Positions 50,614-58,676 of a stretch of 64,000 bases of DNA are shown here, in pieces (within the stretch, counting starts at the first letter, position 1; every line of letters starts with the position of its first letter). This stretch comes from Arthrobacter saudimassiliensis (GTDB lineage Bacteria > Actinomycetota > Actinomycetes > Actinomycetales > Micrococcaceae): contig LN483071.1 in the NCBI GenBank assembly GCA_900016675.1, positions 744,001 through 808,000 on the forward strand, given 5' to 3'. Position numbers and translations under genes: made by a program. The notes beneath the pieces are model-generated. The model searched no databases. It saw only the letters and a list, made by a program, of their open reading frames with translations, and was not told the origin of the DNA.

Positions 50614-50618
50614 CCTAT

Positions 50619-50642
50619 CCGGCCGCCCGTTCCGGCGGCCGG
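50619..50642. terminator. Second hairpin between convergent genes
   Basis: Nine-base perfect arms (50619-50627 and 50634-50642) with a 6-base loop, 4 bases before the minus-strand ABC ATPase stop; serves as terminator for the ABC operon. Confidence 0.5.
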
Positions 50643-50645
50643 GGA

Positions 50646-51506
50646 TCAGGCGCCGGCCGCCGCCTCGGCTGCCGGCGCGGCGCCGGTGCCGGCCCCGGTC
50701 CGGGCACCGGCCTTGGCGATCTGGATCTGCTCGTAGACATGGTTCCGCAGCTCGACGAAGCGGGGCAGCGACCGCGTGGTGAGCTGGTCCCGCTCGGCCG
50801 GCAGGTCGATGGTGATGTCCTCCTGCACCACGGTCGGCGAGGAGGAGAGCACCACCACCCGCTGGCCCAGGTACACCGACTCGTCGATGTCGTGGGTGAC
50901 GAACAGGATGGTCACGCCCAGGTCCTTCCAGACCTTGCGGACCAGGTCCTCCAGGTCGGCGCGGGTCTGGGCGTCGACGGCGGCGAACGGCTCGTCCATC
51001 AGCAGCACCTTGGGCTGGTAGGCGACGGCGCGGGCGATCGCGACGCGCTGCTGCATGCCGCCGGAGAGCTGCCACGGGTAGCTGCGCGGCACATGTGCCA
51101 GCCCGACGGCGGCCAGCGCCTCCTCGACCAGCCGCTCGCGCTCGGCCTTGGGCACCCGGGCGTTCTTCAGCGGCAGCTCGACGTTGGCCCGGACCGTCAT
51201 CCAGGGGAACAGGCTGCGCCCGTACTCCTGGAAGACCACGGCCATGTCCTTGGGCGGTTCGGTGACCGGCTTCGACTCCAGCAGCACCTCACCGGTGGTG
51301 GGGGCCATCAGGCCGGCGATGATCTTCAGCAGGGTGGTCTTGCCGGAGCCCGAGGGCCCGACCAGGCAGACCAGTTCGCCGCCGGCCAGGTCGAAGGTGA
51401 GGTTCCGAACCGCCTCGAGCTCACCGCCGTCGACCTTGTAGACCTTCTGGATGCCGCGGACCGAGAGCAGGGCCGCGCTGTCGGGATGGGTGCCGTTACT
51501 CTGCAT
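50646..51506 (-). CDS. ABC transporter ATP-binding protein (nitrate/sulfonate/taurine type)
   Basis: A 286-residue ATPase. Walker A is GPSGSGKTTLLKIIAG, the signature LSGGMQQRVAIARAVA and Walker B VLLMDEPFAAVD. The close match to SsuB/TauB places it with importers of sulfonates, nitrate, thiamine precursors or aromatic acids. The ATG at 51506 lies inside the end of the permease gene (11 bases of overlap) and has AGAGG six bases upstream; a TTG two codons earlier is possible. It is the last gene of the operon. Confidence 0.92.
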   Translation of the reverse strand: MQSNGTHPDSAALLSVRGIQKVYKVDGGELEAVRNLTFDLAGGELVCLVGPSGSGKTTLLKIIAGLMAPTTGEVLLESKPVTEPPKDMAVVFQEYGRSLFPWMTVRANVELPLKNARVPKAERERLVEEALAAVGLAHVPRSYPWQLSGGMQQRVAIARAVAYQPKVLLMDEPFAAVDAQTRADLEDLVRKVWKDLGVTILFVTHDIDESVYLGQRVVVLSSSPTVVQEDITIDLPAERDQLTTRSLPRFVELRNHVYEQIQIAKAGARTGAGTGAAPAAEAAAGA

Positions 51507-52269
51507 GCTCAACCTCTCTCTGGCCGTGGTACCAGGCGAGGATGCGCCGTTCGGACCACTGGAAAACTAGGGACATGGCCACGCCGATCAGGCCGAGGAC
51601 CACAATGCCGCTCCACATCTCGGGGATGGCGAAGCTGCGCTGGAACTGGACGATGGTGAACCCGAGGCCCTCGCTGGAGGCGAACATCTCGCTGATCACC
51701 ATCAGGATCAGGCCGATCGACAGGCACTGCCGCACCCCGGCCATGATCTGCGGGCCGGCGCTGGGCAGCACCAGGTACCGCAGGCGGGACGCGCCGGAGA
51801 TGCGGAAGGTGCGGGAGGTGTCGCTGAGGGTGCCGTCGACGGCGCGGACGCCTTCGATGGTGTTCAGCAGCACCGGCCAGATGCAGCCCATCACGATGAC
51901 ACCCACCTTCATCTGGTCATTGACGCCGATGAGCAGCATGAGCACCGGGATAAGGACCGGCGGCGGAATGGCGCGGAAGAACTCGAGCAGCGGTTCAAGC
52001 AGGCTGCGCAGCCAGCGGACCGTGCCGATGGCGGTGCCCAGGGCCACGCCGAGCAGGATCGCCAGCGCCACTCCCAGCAGCAGCCGGCCCACGCTGGGCA
52101 GGATGTCCTGGAAGAACCGCTCCCCCACCCAGACGTCCACCAGGGTGGAGGCCAGTTGGCCCGGCTTGGGCACGAAGAAGTTCGTGGAGCCCAGCGTGGC
52201 GGCCCACCAGATCAGGATCAGCAGCAGCGGCAGCCCGAGGGCGTAGCCTGCGGTACGGATCATTTTCAC
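51496..52269 (-). CDS. ABC transporter permease (SsuC/TauC-type), first of two
   Basis: A 257-residue permease with about six helices and the family loop around GASRLRYLVLPSAGPQIMAGVRQCL (the EAA-like contact to the ATPase) read in part. It starts with a GTG at 52269, supported by GGAGG seven bases upstream, and overlaps the stop of the other permease by four bases. An ABC importer with two different permease genes points to a heterodimeric channel. Confidence 0.9.
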   Translation of the reverse strand: MKMIRTAGYALGLPLLLILIWWAATLGSTNFFVPKPGQLASTLVDVWVGERFFQDILPSVGRLLLGVALAILLGVALGTAIGTVRWLRSLLEPLLEFFRAIPPPVLIPVLMLLIGVNDQMKVGVIVMGCIWPVLLNTIEGVRAVDGTLSDTSRTFRISGASRLRYLVLPSAGPQIMAGVRQCLSIGLILMVISEMFASSEGLGFTIVQFQRSFAIPEMWSGIVVLGLIGVAMSLVFQWSERRILAWYHGQREVEHAE

Positions 52270-53054
52270 AGTGCCACCTCCGAGCGGACCGAGCTGTGCC
52301 AGGCCAGGGCCCGGCGCTCGATGAAGCGCATCCCGGCGTTGATCAGGATGCCCAGCACTCCGGCGGTGAGCACCAGGGCGTACATCTGGGCGACGGCGCC
52401 GCCGGACTGGGCGCGGGTGATCTCGTTGCCCAGGCCGGGGGTGCCGATCAGCAGACCGGCGGTCACGGCCAGGATCAGCGCCACCGCGGCGCCCAGCCGG
52501 ATGCCGGTCATGAGGTAGGGCAGGGTGGTCGGCCACACCACGTACCGGATGCGGGCCAGCCGGCCCAGGCCGTAGCTGCGGGCGGTGTTTCCGGCGACCG
52601 GGTCGACGTCGGCCACGCCGTAGAGCACCTGGATCAGCACCTGCCAGAAGGAGGCGTAGACCACCAGCAGCAGCGTGGACTCGAGGTGGATGCCGAAGAG
52701 CAGCACGGCCAGCGGAATCAGCGCGACCGAGGGCACCGGACGCAGGAACTCGATGGTGGAGTGGGTGGCCCGGCGCAGGAAGGTGCTGGAGCCGATGATC
52801 AGTCCGAGGACGACCGCGGCGGCGGTGGCGATCAGCAGGCCCAGCGCCCAGCCGGTCATGGTCTGGCCGACGGCCCGCCAGAACGCGGCGAGCCCGAGGT
52901 TGCTGAAGAAGACCGACAGCACCTCCGACGCCGGCGGAAGGTAGGTGGGGTTGACGATGCCGAGCCGGGGCACGAGCTCCCAGATCAGCAGGAATCCGAG
53001 GATGCCGGCCAGGCCCAGCACGGGCCCGGCCAGCCGACGGGAGGTGAGGTTCAT
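52266..53054 (-). CDS. ABC transporter permease (SsuC/TauC-type), second of two
   Basis: A 262-residue permease paralogous to the next gene, with the loop YGLGRLARIRYVVWPTTLPY and FLRPVPSVALIPLAVLLFG. The ATG at 53054 is preceded by GGGAAG. It lies 31 bases after the stop of the binding-protein gene, so all four genes (53054-54087 included) form one minus-strand operon. Confidence 0.9.
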   Translation of the reverse strand: MNLTSRRLAGPVLGLAGILGFLLIWELVPRLGIVNPTYLPPASEVLSVFFSNLGLAAFWRAVGQTMTGWALGLLIATAAAVVLGLIIGSSTFLRRATHSTIEFLRPVPSVALIPLAVLLFGIHLESTLLLVVYASFWQVLIQVLYGVADVDPVAGNTARSYGLGRLARIRYVVWPTTLPYLMTGIRLGAAVALILAVTAGLLIGTPGLGNEITRAQSGGAVAQMYALVLTAGVLGILINAGMRFIERRALAWHSSVRSEVAL

Positions 53055-53085
53055 GGATGCTTCCCGAGGTTGGCGTGCACGGAGA

Positions 53086-54087
53086 TCAGGAGCCGGAGGG
53101 CAGCATGGCGTCCAGGTCGGGCTCCTTCGAGAGGGTGCCGTACCGGGTCGCCGCGGTGCCCAGGGCTTCGGCCGCTTCACGGTTGAATTCGGAGCGGTAG
53201 GCGGGAAGGACCATGCGGGCCCGCATCTCGTCGCCGATCGAGGTGTAGGTGCCGACGATGTCGCGCACCTGGTCCGGATTCTCCTGCGCGTACTCGAGGG
53301 ACTTGTTCATGGCCTCGGTGAAGGCTTCCGCGATCTCCGGGTTCTCCTCCGCGTAGGAGCTGGTGGTGAAGTATCCGGCGACGTCGAGCCCCTCATGCAT
53401 GTCGGCGAAGTTGTAGGAGACGACCCGGGCGCCGTCGTCGAGCGCCTGGGTCAGGAACGGCTCCAGGATCCACGCGGCGTCGATCTGCCCGCTGGCCAGC
53501 GCGGCCGGGGCGTCGGGGAAGCCGACCTCCACGAACCGGATGGACTCGTGGTCGCCGCCGTCCTCCTCCACCACGCTGCGGATGGTGGTGTCGCCGATGT
53601 TGGACAGGTTGTTCACCGACACCGTCTTGCCGGCCAGGTCCGCCGGGCTCTGGATGGGCGAATCCGCCGGGACGACGACGGCACCGACGTCGGAGGAGGT
53701 GTCGCCGCTGGTGGAGATTCCGTTGGCGAGGAACTCCAGGTCCAGGCCTTTGTCGTTGGCCACCATGACCGAAATGATGTTGCCGAAGGCGAACTGGAAG
53801 TCCCCGCTGACCACGCCGGGAACCGCGGCGGCGCCGCCTGAGGTCTCGGTGATGTTCAGGTCCAGCCCGGCCTCCTCGAAGAAGCCCTGCTCCTTGCCGA
53901 GCCAGATGGGCGCGGTGTCCAGGATCGGAATGACGCCCACCGAGACCTCGGTGAGCCCTTCGCCGGCGGCGGCTCCGTCACCGGTGGCTTCCCCGGTGGA
54001 CCCGCCGGAGAGGGAACCTCCGCCGCAGGCCGAAAGGGTCAGGGCGGTTGCTGCGGCGGCGGCGAGGAGAAGCGGGCTGCGTTTCAA
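53086..54087 (-). CDS. ABC transporter substrate-binding lipoprotein (SsuA/NMT1-like)
   Basis: A 333-residue binding protein. The signal peptide ends in LTLSAC (Cys near residue 21), so it is a lipoprotein. The NMT1/SsuA fold is seen in IPILDTAPIWLGKEQGFFEEAGL, LAGKTVSVNNLSNIGDTTIRS and GQIDAAWILEPFLTQAL. I place the start at the TTG at 54087, because AGGAG lies six bases upstream and it gives a normal signal peptide; an upstream ATG would add 70 residues of unlikely leader. It heads the operon and has a recognisable promoter. The ligand is unknown; the neighbouring decarboxylase suggests an aromatic keto acid (inference). Confidence 0.92.
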   Translation of the reverse strand: MKRSPLLLAAAAATALTLSACGGGSLSGGSTGEATGDGAAAGEGLTEVSVGVIPILDTAPIWLGKEQGFFEEAGLDLNITETSGGAAAVPGVVSGDFQFAFGNIISVMVANDKGLDLEFLANGISTSGDTSSDVGAVVVPADSPIQSPADLAGKTVSVNNLSNIGDTTIRSVVEEDGGDHESIRFVEVGFPDAPAALASGQIDAAWILEPFLTQALDDGARVVSYNFADMHEGLDVAGYFTTSSYAEENPEIAEAFTEAMNKSLEYAQENPDQVRDIVGTYTSIGDEMRARMVLPAYRSEFNREAAEALGTAATRYGTLSKEPDLDAMLPSGS

Positions 54088-54178
54088 CGGTGGCTCCTGG
54101 GATTTCGAGAGGACATGCGGCAGCTTGCTTCCGTTCCGAGACCCGGCGACGGCGGTGGCGCTGAGGTGTTCGCATGGT

Positions 54179-54190
54179 GAACATATGTTC
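54179..54190. promoter_or_regulatory. Perfect 12-base palindrome GAACATATGTTC
   Basis: A symmetric site just downstream of the -10 of the ABC-operon promoter, well placed for a repressor. The IclR protein encoded downstream of the decarboxylase is the local candidate. Confidence 0.45.
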
Positions 54191-54199
54191 TTTTTTTCA

Positions 54200-54228
54200 A
54201 CGGTATGAGCTGGATCACATTGCGTCAA
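54200..54228 (-). promoter_or_regulatory. Predicted promoter of the ABC importer operon
   Basis: On the minus strand TTGACG (54228-54223), a 17-base spacer and TACCGT (54205-54200), about 113 bases before the TTG start at 54087. The -35 matches consensus at five of six positions. Confidence 0.5.
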
Positions 54229-54450
54229 GGATTTCCCGGGATCGTGCGGAGTTGTGACCTTCCCGTCATCTGCGTGCGGAAACGGCGGCGGCTGCACTCG
54301 GGTCATCCGTACTGACTCGGAAAGGTTGGCATCGGGAATTGATGCTAAGAATGATCTACATCACAGTCTTTCGAGCGCGCCGCTGCCCTGCCGGCACCGC
54401 CCGCCGGAGGCGTGGTCACCCCCTACCGCACTACCGATGGGAACAGATTC

Positions 54451-56043
54451 ATGGGAGACGACAGGACGGTCCTGGCAGCCTCGGCGGACCTGCTGCGCAC
54501 TCACGGCATGACGACGATCTTCGGCAACCCCGGCTCCAATGAGCTGCCCTTCCTGGCCGGACTGGGGAACGATTTCGACTTCGTCCTGGGGCTGCACGAG
54601 CAGGCCGTGGTGGGGATGGCCGAAGGGTACGCCCGGGCCACCGGCCGGCCCGTCCTCGTGAATCTGCACGCGGCGTCCGGGACCGGAAACGCCATGGGCG
54701 CCCTGACGAATGCCAGGTACGCGCATGTGCCGCTGGTCCTGCTGGCCGGCCAGCAGGTCCGCCGCACGGTGGGCCAGGAGTCGATGCTCGCGAACGTCGC
54801 GGCCGGGACGCTGACCGCCCCGCTGACCAAGTTCGCCCATGAGCCGCTGGCTCCGGCGGACGTACCCCGCACGCTGTCCCAGGCCATCCTTGAGGCTTCC
54901 GCCCATCCGCAGGGGCCGGTCTATGTGTCGGTTCCGTTGGATGACTGGAACGAACCGGCGCTGCCGGATGATGCCCTGCTCTGCGAGCGCTCCGTCACGG
55001 TGGCGGGCGGCCTCTCCCCCGATCTGGCCGCCGCACTCATTGCGGCCGTCGAGCAGGCGGAGAACCCGGCGCTGGTGCTTGGCCCCCAGGTGGACGCCGC
55101 CGCCGTCCGGGATCCGGCGGTGTTCGAGGCGATCGTCCGGCTGGCCGAGAAGGCGGATGCGACCGTCTACGTCGCGCCGTCCCCGCCCCGCTGCCCGTTC
55201 CCGACCACGCATCCGAACTTCGGCGGCGTCATGGTGCCCGGCATCGATTCGGTGCGCCGCCGGCTCTCCGGACATGACTCGGTGTTCGTGATCGGCGCGC
55301 CGGTCTTCCGCTATCACCGGTGGGAGCCGGGAGATTACCTGGAGGCGGGCACCCGGCTGTGGCACCTCACCCAGGACGCATCCGAGGCCACCCGGGCGCC
55401 GTTCGGGACGGCCGTCGTCGCCGACGTCGCCGCCGCCATCAGCGTCCTGGCCGACGGCGTGCGGGACCGCGGCACGCGCCGGCCGCCGCGTAAGCTGACC
55501 GCGGCGGCGGGCTCCCCTGACGGCATGACCGGAGCGGAGATCCTGGAGGTGCTCAACGCCCACGTGCATGACGGCGTGGTGTACGTGAACGAAACGACCA
55601 CGCTGGATCTGGACTACCTCGAGCGGATCGCGATCGACCGGCCCGGACGCTACCACTTCCCGGCGTCCGGCGGACTGGGTTTCGGCCTGCCGGCGGCCGT
55701 GGGGATTTCCCTGGCCTCTCCGGAGGCCATCGTGGTGGCCACCGTGGGCGACGGTTCGGCGAACTACGGCATCACCGCGCTGTACACCGCCGCCCAGCGG
55801 GTGACGCGGACGGTGTTCGTCATCGTCAACAACTCCGGCTACGGCGCGCTGGCCGGGTTCGCCCAGCGGATGGGCGTGCCCGATGTGCCGGGCCTGACGC
55901 TCGGAGCGATCGACTTCGTGGCGCTGGCCGAGGGGTACGGGGTTCCCGGAACCCGGACGACGACGCGCGAGGAGTTCGACACCGCCTATGAGAAGGCCCT
56001 CCGTGCGGAAGGTCCGGTCCTGATCGACGCCCGGGTGGTGTAG
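54451..56043 (+). CDS. mdlC: Benzoylformate decarboxylase (thiamine-diphosphate enzyme)
   Basis: A 530-residue enzyme converting benzoylformate to benzaldehyde and CO2, as in mandelate breakdown. The cofactor-activating Glu is in FGNPGSNELPFLAG, the substrate-side His/Ser region in LHAASGTGNAMGALTNA, and the ThDP-binding motif GDGSANYGITALYT ends in VNNSGYG. Length is close to the 528 residues of the Pseudomonas enzyme. The family is hard to separate from other 2-keto-acid decarboxylases by motifs alone, so the substrate is likely but not certain. The ATG at 54451 has GGGAA upstream. It is divergent from the ABC importer and convergent with an IclR regulator. Confidence 0.85.
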   Translation: MGDDRTVLAASADLLRTHGMTTIFGNPGSNELPFLAGLGNDFDFVLGLHEQAVVGMAEGYARATGRPVLVNLHAASGTGNAMGALTNARYAHVPLVLLAGQQVRRTVGQESMLANVAAGTLTAPLTKFAHEPLAPADVPRTLSQAILEASAHPQGPVYVSVPLDDWNEPALPDDALLCERSVTVAGGLSPDLAAALIAAVEQAENPALVLGPQVDAAAVRDPAVFEAIVRLAEKADATVYVAPSPPRCPFPTTHPNFGGVMVPGIDSVRRRLSGHDSVFVIGAPVFRYHRWEPGDYLEAGTRLWHLTQDASEATRAPFGTAVVADVAAAISVLADGVRDRGTRRPPRKLTAAAGSPDGMTGAEILEVLNAHVHDGVVYVNETTTLDLDYLERIAIDRPGRYHFPASGGLGFGLPAAVGISLASPEAIVVATVGDGSANYGITALYTAAQRVTRTVFVIVNNSGYGALAGFAQRMGVPDVPGLTLGAIDFVALAEGYGVPGTRTTTREEFDTAYEKALRAEGPVLIDARVV

Positions 56044-56053
56044 GGGCGCAGGG

Positions 56054-56812
56054 TCAGCGGGGGTTCAGTTCCTGCCCGACGGCCCGGGCCGCTTCCTGCA
56101 GCAGCGGCACCGCCCGCTCGGCGAATGCCTCGTCCACCCGGGAGATCGGGCCGGAAACGGAGATGGCCGTAGGCGTGGGGGCGTCAGGCACCGCGATGGC
56201 AAAACAGCGCACTCCCAGCTCCTGTTCCTGCTCATCGACCGCGTAACCCCGATCCCGGATCTTCTGCAGCTCCGCCAGCAGGTCCTCGGCGGTGCGAATG
56301 CTCTGGTCGGTAGGTGCCGGCATGCCGGTCCGGTCGCAGATTCCGCGAACGCTCTCATCCGGCAGCTGGGCGAGGATGGCCTTTCCGACGCCGGTGGCGT
56401 GCAGGTGGGCGCGGCGTCCGACCTCGGTGAACATCCGCATCGAGTGCCGGGACGGCACCTGGGCGATGTAGACGACCATGTCCGAATCGAGGACGGCCAT
56501 GTTGGCGCTTTCCCCCAGTTCGTCGACCAGTCGGCTCAGGTGCGGAAGGGCCAGCGCCCCAAGCTGCTTGTTGGCGGCTTCGCCGAGCCGGATCAGCCGC
56601 GGACCCAGGGCGTAGCGCCGGTTCGGCAGCTGGCGGGCGTAGCCGAGGCCGACCAGCGTCCGCAGCAGGCGATGAATGGTCGGGAGGGGAAGGTTCGTGG
56701 AGCCGGCGAGCTCGCTGAGCGTCACTGCCCCGCCGGCGTCGCTGATCAGTTCCAGCAGCTCGAAGACACGCTCAACGGACTGCACCCCGCCGGCGGCACT
56801 GCGCTCAGCCAT
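56054..56812 (-). CDS. IclR-family transcriptional regulator
   Basis: A 252-residue regulator. The winged helix (VTLSELAGSTNLPLPTIHRLL) is followed by the ligand-binding GAF-like IclR domain with RRAHLHATGVGKAILAQLP and AIAVPDAPTPTAISVSGP. IclR proteins often govern breakdown of aromatic acids. It lies 10 bases beyond the decarboxylase stop on the opposite strand and probably controls the decarboxylase and/or the ABC importer. Confidence 0.92.
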   Translation of the reverse strand: MAERSAAGGVQSVERVFELLELISDAGGAVTLSELAGSTNLPLPTIHRLLRTLVGLGYARQLPNRRYALGPRLIRLGEAANKQLGALALPHLSRLVDELGESANMAVLDSDMVVYIAQVPSRHSMRMFTEVGRRAHLHATGVGKAILAQLPDESVRGICDRTGMPAPTDQSIRTAEDLLAELQKIRDRGYAVDEQEQELGVRCFAIAVPDAPTPTAISVSGPISRVDEAFAERAVPLLQEAARAVGQELNPR

Positions 56813-56880
56813 GTCGTTCCTTCCAGGTAGGGCAACACTTTATCGCTACGTGGAATGGTTTTTCAGCGATCGCCCAAACC

Positions 56881-58386
56881 CTAGCCGGGCGAGTGCACCT
56901 GCGCCAGAGCATCCACACTCCCCGGGAGCACGGGTGGGGCAGAGACGTACCGGTGCCCGGTCGGCGTCCGAATTTCGATGTCTTGCTCCGACCCCTGCGA
57001 GCCACCAACGCCGACCCGCCCTCCGGGCGGGCCACCGTCCGTCTGCCGGAGCCGCGCCCCTCCGGCCACCGGCCGAGTGGCCGGAGGGGCGGCAACCCGG
57101 TGGGACCATCCCGGCGCCTGCTTCGTGTAGTTGCAGTTCTCGCAGAGCCCCTGACCGTTGCCGGCCGAAGTGCTGCCTCCTGCGGCATGGCCTTGGACGT
57201 GATCGATGTGACGGACAGGCGCTCCGCACCACGGGGTGCGGCAGCGCTGATCCCTGGTGGTGATGAAGCGGGCGAGCCCCTGCGGAAAGATCCTGGCACG
57301 GGAGTCCATGGCTATCAGCTCTCCGCTCGCTGGAGCGGTGTAGAGGCGGCGGAGCGTCGCCTCCGGCGCGCTTCGAACCAGGTCTCGCGCCCACCCAGCC
57401 GGGACTGTTCCGTACCCGGCCAGCACGGCCGGCTCCTTGTCACCCCGAAGCCGCGTGCGGTCGGTGAGGATGAGCTGTACTTCAATCCGCGGCCCGGACG
57501 CAGCCGGTGTGCCGGTCACCCGTTCCACCAAGGTGTCGGCCATGATCTGGCCGCGGCCGCGTGGATCACCCATGCAGCGCATCCGGTCCGCCTCCCGGGA
57601 CAGCGCGGCATAGACGGCCACCCCCTGTGCCACGGGCAGCAGGCCGGTCACCCAGGTCATGGTGTCGGGAGCCGGCCGGCAGGAGACATAACGCTCGTTT
57701 TCCGCCTTGCGGGCCCGCCGGACGACCGCAGCCGGGTCAATCCGGTACGTCCCCCGACGCAGCCGCTCGACCAGGGCTTTGTCCCCCAGCTTTTCGGTCT
57801 CCTCGGGATCTCCCAGGACGGCGGCGTCGAGGGCGGCACGGTCCTCAGGGTCAAGGCAGGCGGTTTCCCGGGCCACGAGTGTTGCCCGCCACTCGCTGAG
57901 TTTCCCCTGCCGCAGGGCTCGGAAGGTGCACGGCAGCTCATGCAGCAGCGCCTTGCCCAACCCGAGGTACCGTCCTCCGCGCAGGGGCGATTCGCGCCGG
58001 GCCAATGCGATCTGGGCCCCGACGCCGCGTCCCAGATCCTGCGGGCGCACACCGGCCTCGGCCTGCTCCCTGCGCTGCATCTCGTCGAAGCGGACCGCCG
58101 CCACCGCCTGGACTGCAGCGGCTGCGCCCTTCAGTTCCTCCATGGAACGGATCAGGTTGATGAGGTCCGCTGCCTGGAGGGGTTCCGGAACCGGCGAGGC
58201 AGCCTGCTCCCCTCCCAGCCGCTCGACGAGATCGGTCACTGCCTGTACGGCGGATGCGGACAGGGAACCCAAGGACGACAGAGAAGACATGGGAAGCAGG
58301 AGCGCCGGCTGCCCATTGTCGACGGCGCTCGCACGCCGCTCGGACGTAATGACGGACGCGCCGCCTCCACGGTCAAATTCGAACAT
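56881..58386 (-). CDS. DUF222 / HNH endonuclease signature protein (13E12-like)
   Basis: A 501-residue protein. The N-terminal two thirds are the helical DUF222 region; near residue 400 comes the HNH-type motif: RCRTPWCGAPVRHIDHV, GHAAGGSTSAGNGQGL, CENCNYTKQAPG. The Cys pairs and His look intact, so it may bind metal and DNA. Such proteins are numerous in actinobacteria; a nuclease role is inferred from the motif. No Shine-Dalgarno precedes the ATG at 58386; TAGCCT ends 7 bases upstream, so a leaderless mRNA is plausible. Confidence 0.85.
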   Translation of the reverse strand: MFEFDRGGGASVITSERRASAVDNGQPALLLPMSSLSSLGSLSASAVQAVTDLVERLGGEQAASPVPEPLQAADLINLIRSMEELKGAAAAVQAVAAVRFDEMQRREQAEAGVRPQDLGRGVGAQIALARRESPLRGGRYLGLGKALLHELPCTFRALRQGKLSEWRATLVARETACLDPEDRAALDAAVLGDPEETEKLGDKALVERLRRGTYRIDPAAVVRRARKAENERYVSCRPAPDTMTWVTGLLPVAQGVAVYAALSREADRMRCMGDPRGRGQIMADTLVERVTGTPAASGPRIEVQLILTDRTRLRGDKEPAVLAGYGTVPAGWARDLVRSAPEATLRRLYTAPASGELIAMDSRARIFPQGLARFITTRDQRCRTPWCGAPVRHIDHVQGHAAGGSTSAGNGQGLCENCNYTKQAPGWSHRVAAPPATRPVAGGARLRQTDGGPPGGRVGVGGSQGSEQDIEIRTPTGHRYVSAPPVLPGSVDALAQVHSPG

Positions 58387-58610
58387 GTGTTCGAGGCTAG
58401 AAGGTGGCTTGAGGACCCGCAAGAGGAGAATTCTGGCCATCTACGAGTGGTGGTACAGCATCATCGAGTAACTGTCCCGTACCGGCGTCCACGGCGAGGA
58501 TCCGAGCCCACGGCGGCGCCGGCCGCCCCGTGAAGGGCGCTGATCCGTCCTGCCCGCACGGGAGGTCGGCCGGCAGCAGCAGAGCCCTTCCCCAGCCGGG
58601 CGGCAAGAGC

Positions 58611-58646
58611 GACGGCGGCGCCCCTCCCTCGAGGTGCGCCGCCGTC
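58611..58646 (-). terminator. Terminator after the APC permease gene
   Basis: Perfect 11-base arms (58611-58621 and 58636-58646) with a 14-base loop, 30 bases beyond the minus-strand stop at 58677. Confidence 0.55.
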
Positions 58647-58676
58647 GTCATAGTTTTCTGCTGCTGAGCCGGGAAG

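Larger units (their letters stand above)
54088..54450. other. 363-base divergent control region (ABC operon / decarboxylase)
   Basis: It contains a minus-strand promoter (54200-54228), a perfect 12-base palindrome (54179-54190) and a run of T's. The plus-strand promoter of the decarboxylase is not clear; TTGGCA near 54325 is a weak -35 candidate. I find no riboswitch and no small ORF with a proper ribosome-binding site. Confidence 0.5.

Noticed and set aside
54088-54450. TPP riboswitch upstream of the NMT1/SsuA-type binding protein or the ThDP enzyme
   Set aside because: The conserved CTGAGA and ACCTGATC blocks are absent on both strands.
56881-58386. HNH protein as part of a mobile intron or restriction system
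   Set aside because: It is a DUF222-type protein of the kind common in actinobacterial chromosomes, with no methylase, intron structure or integrase nearby.
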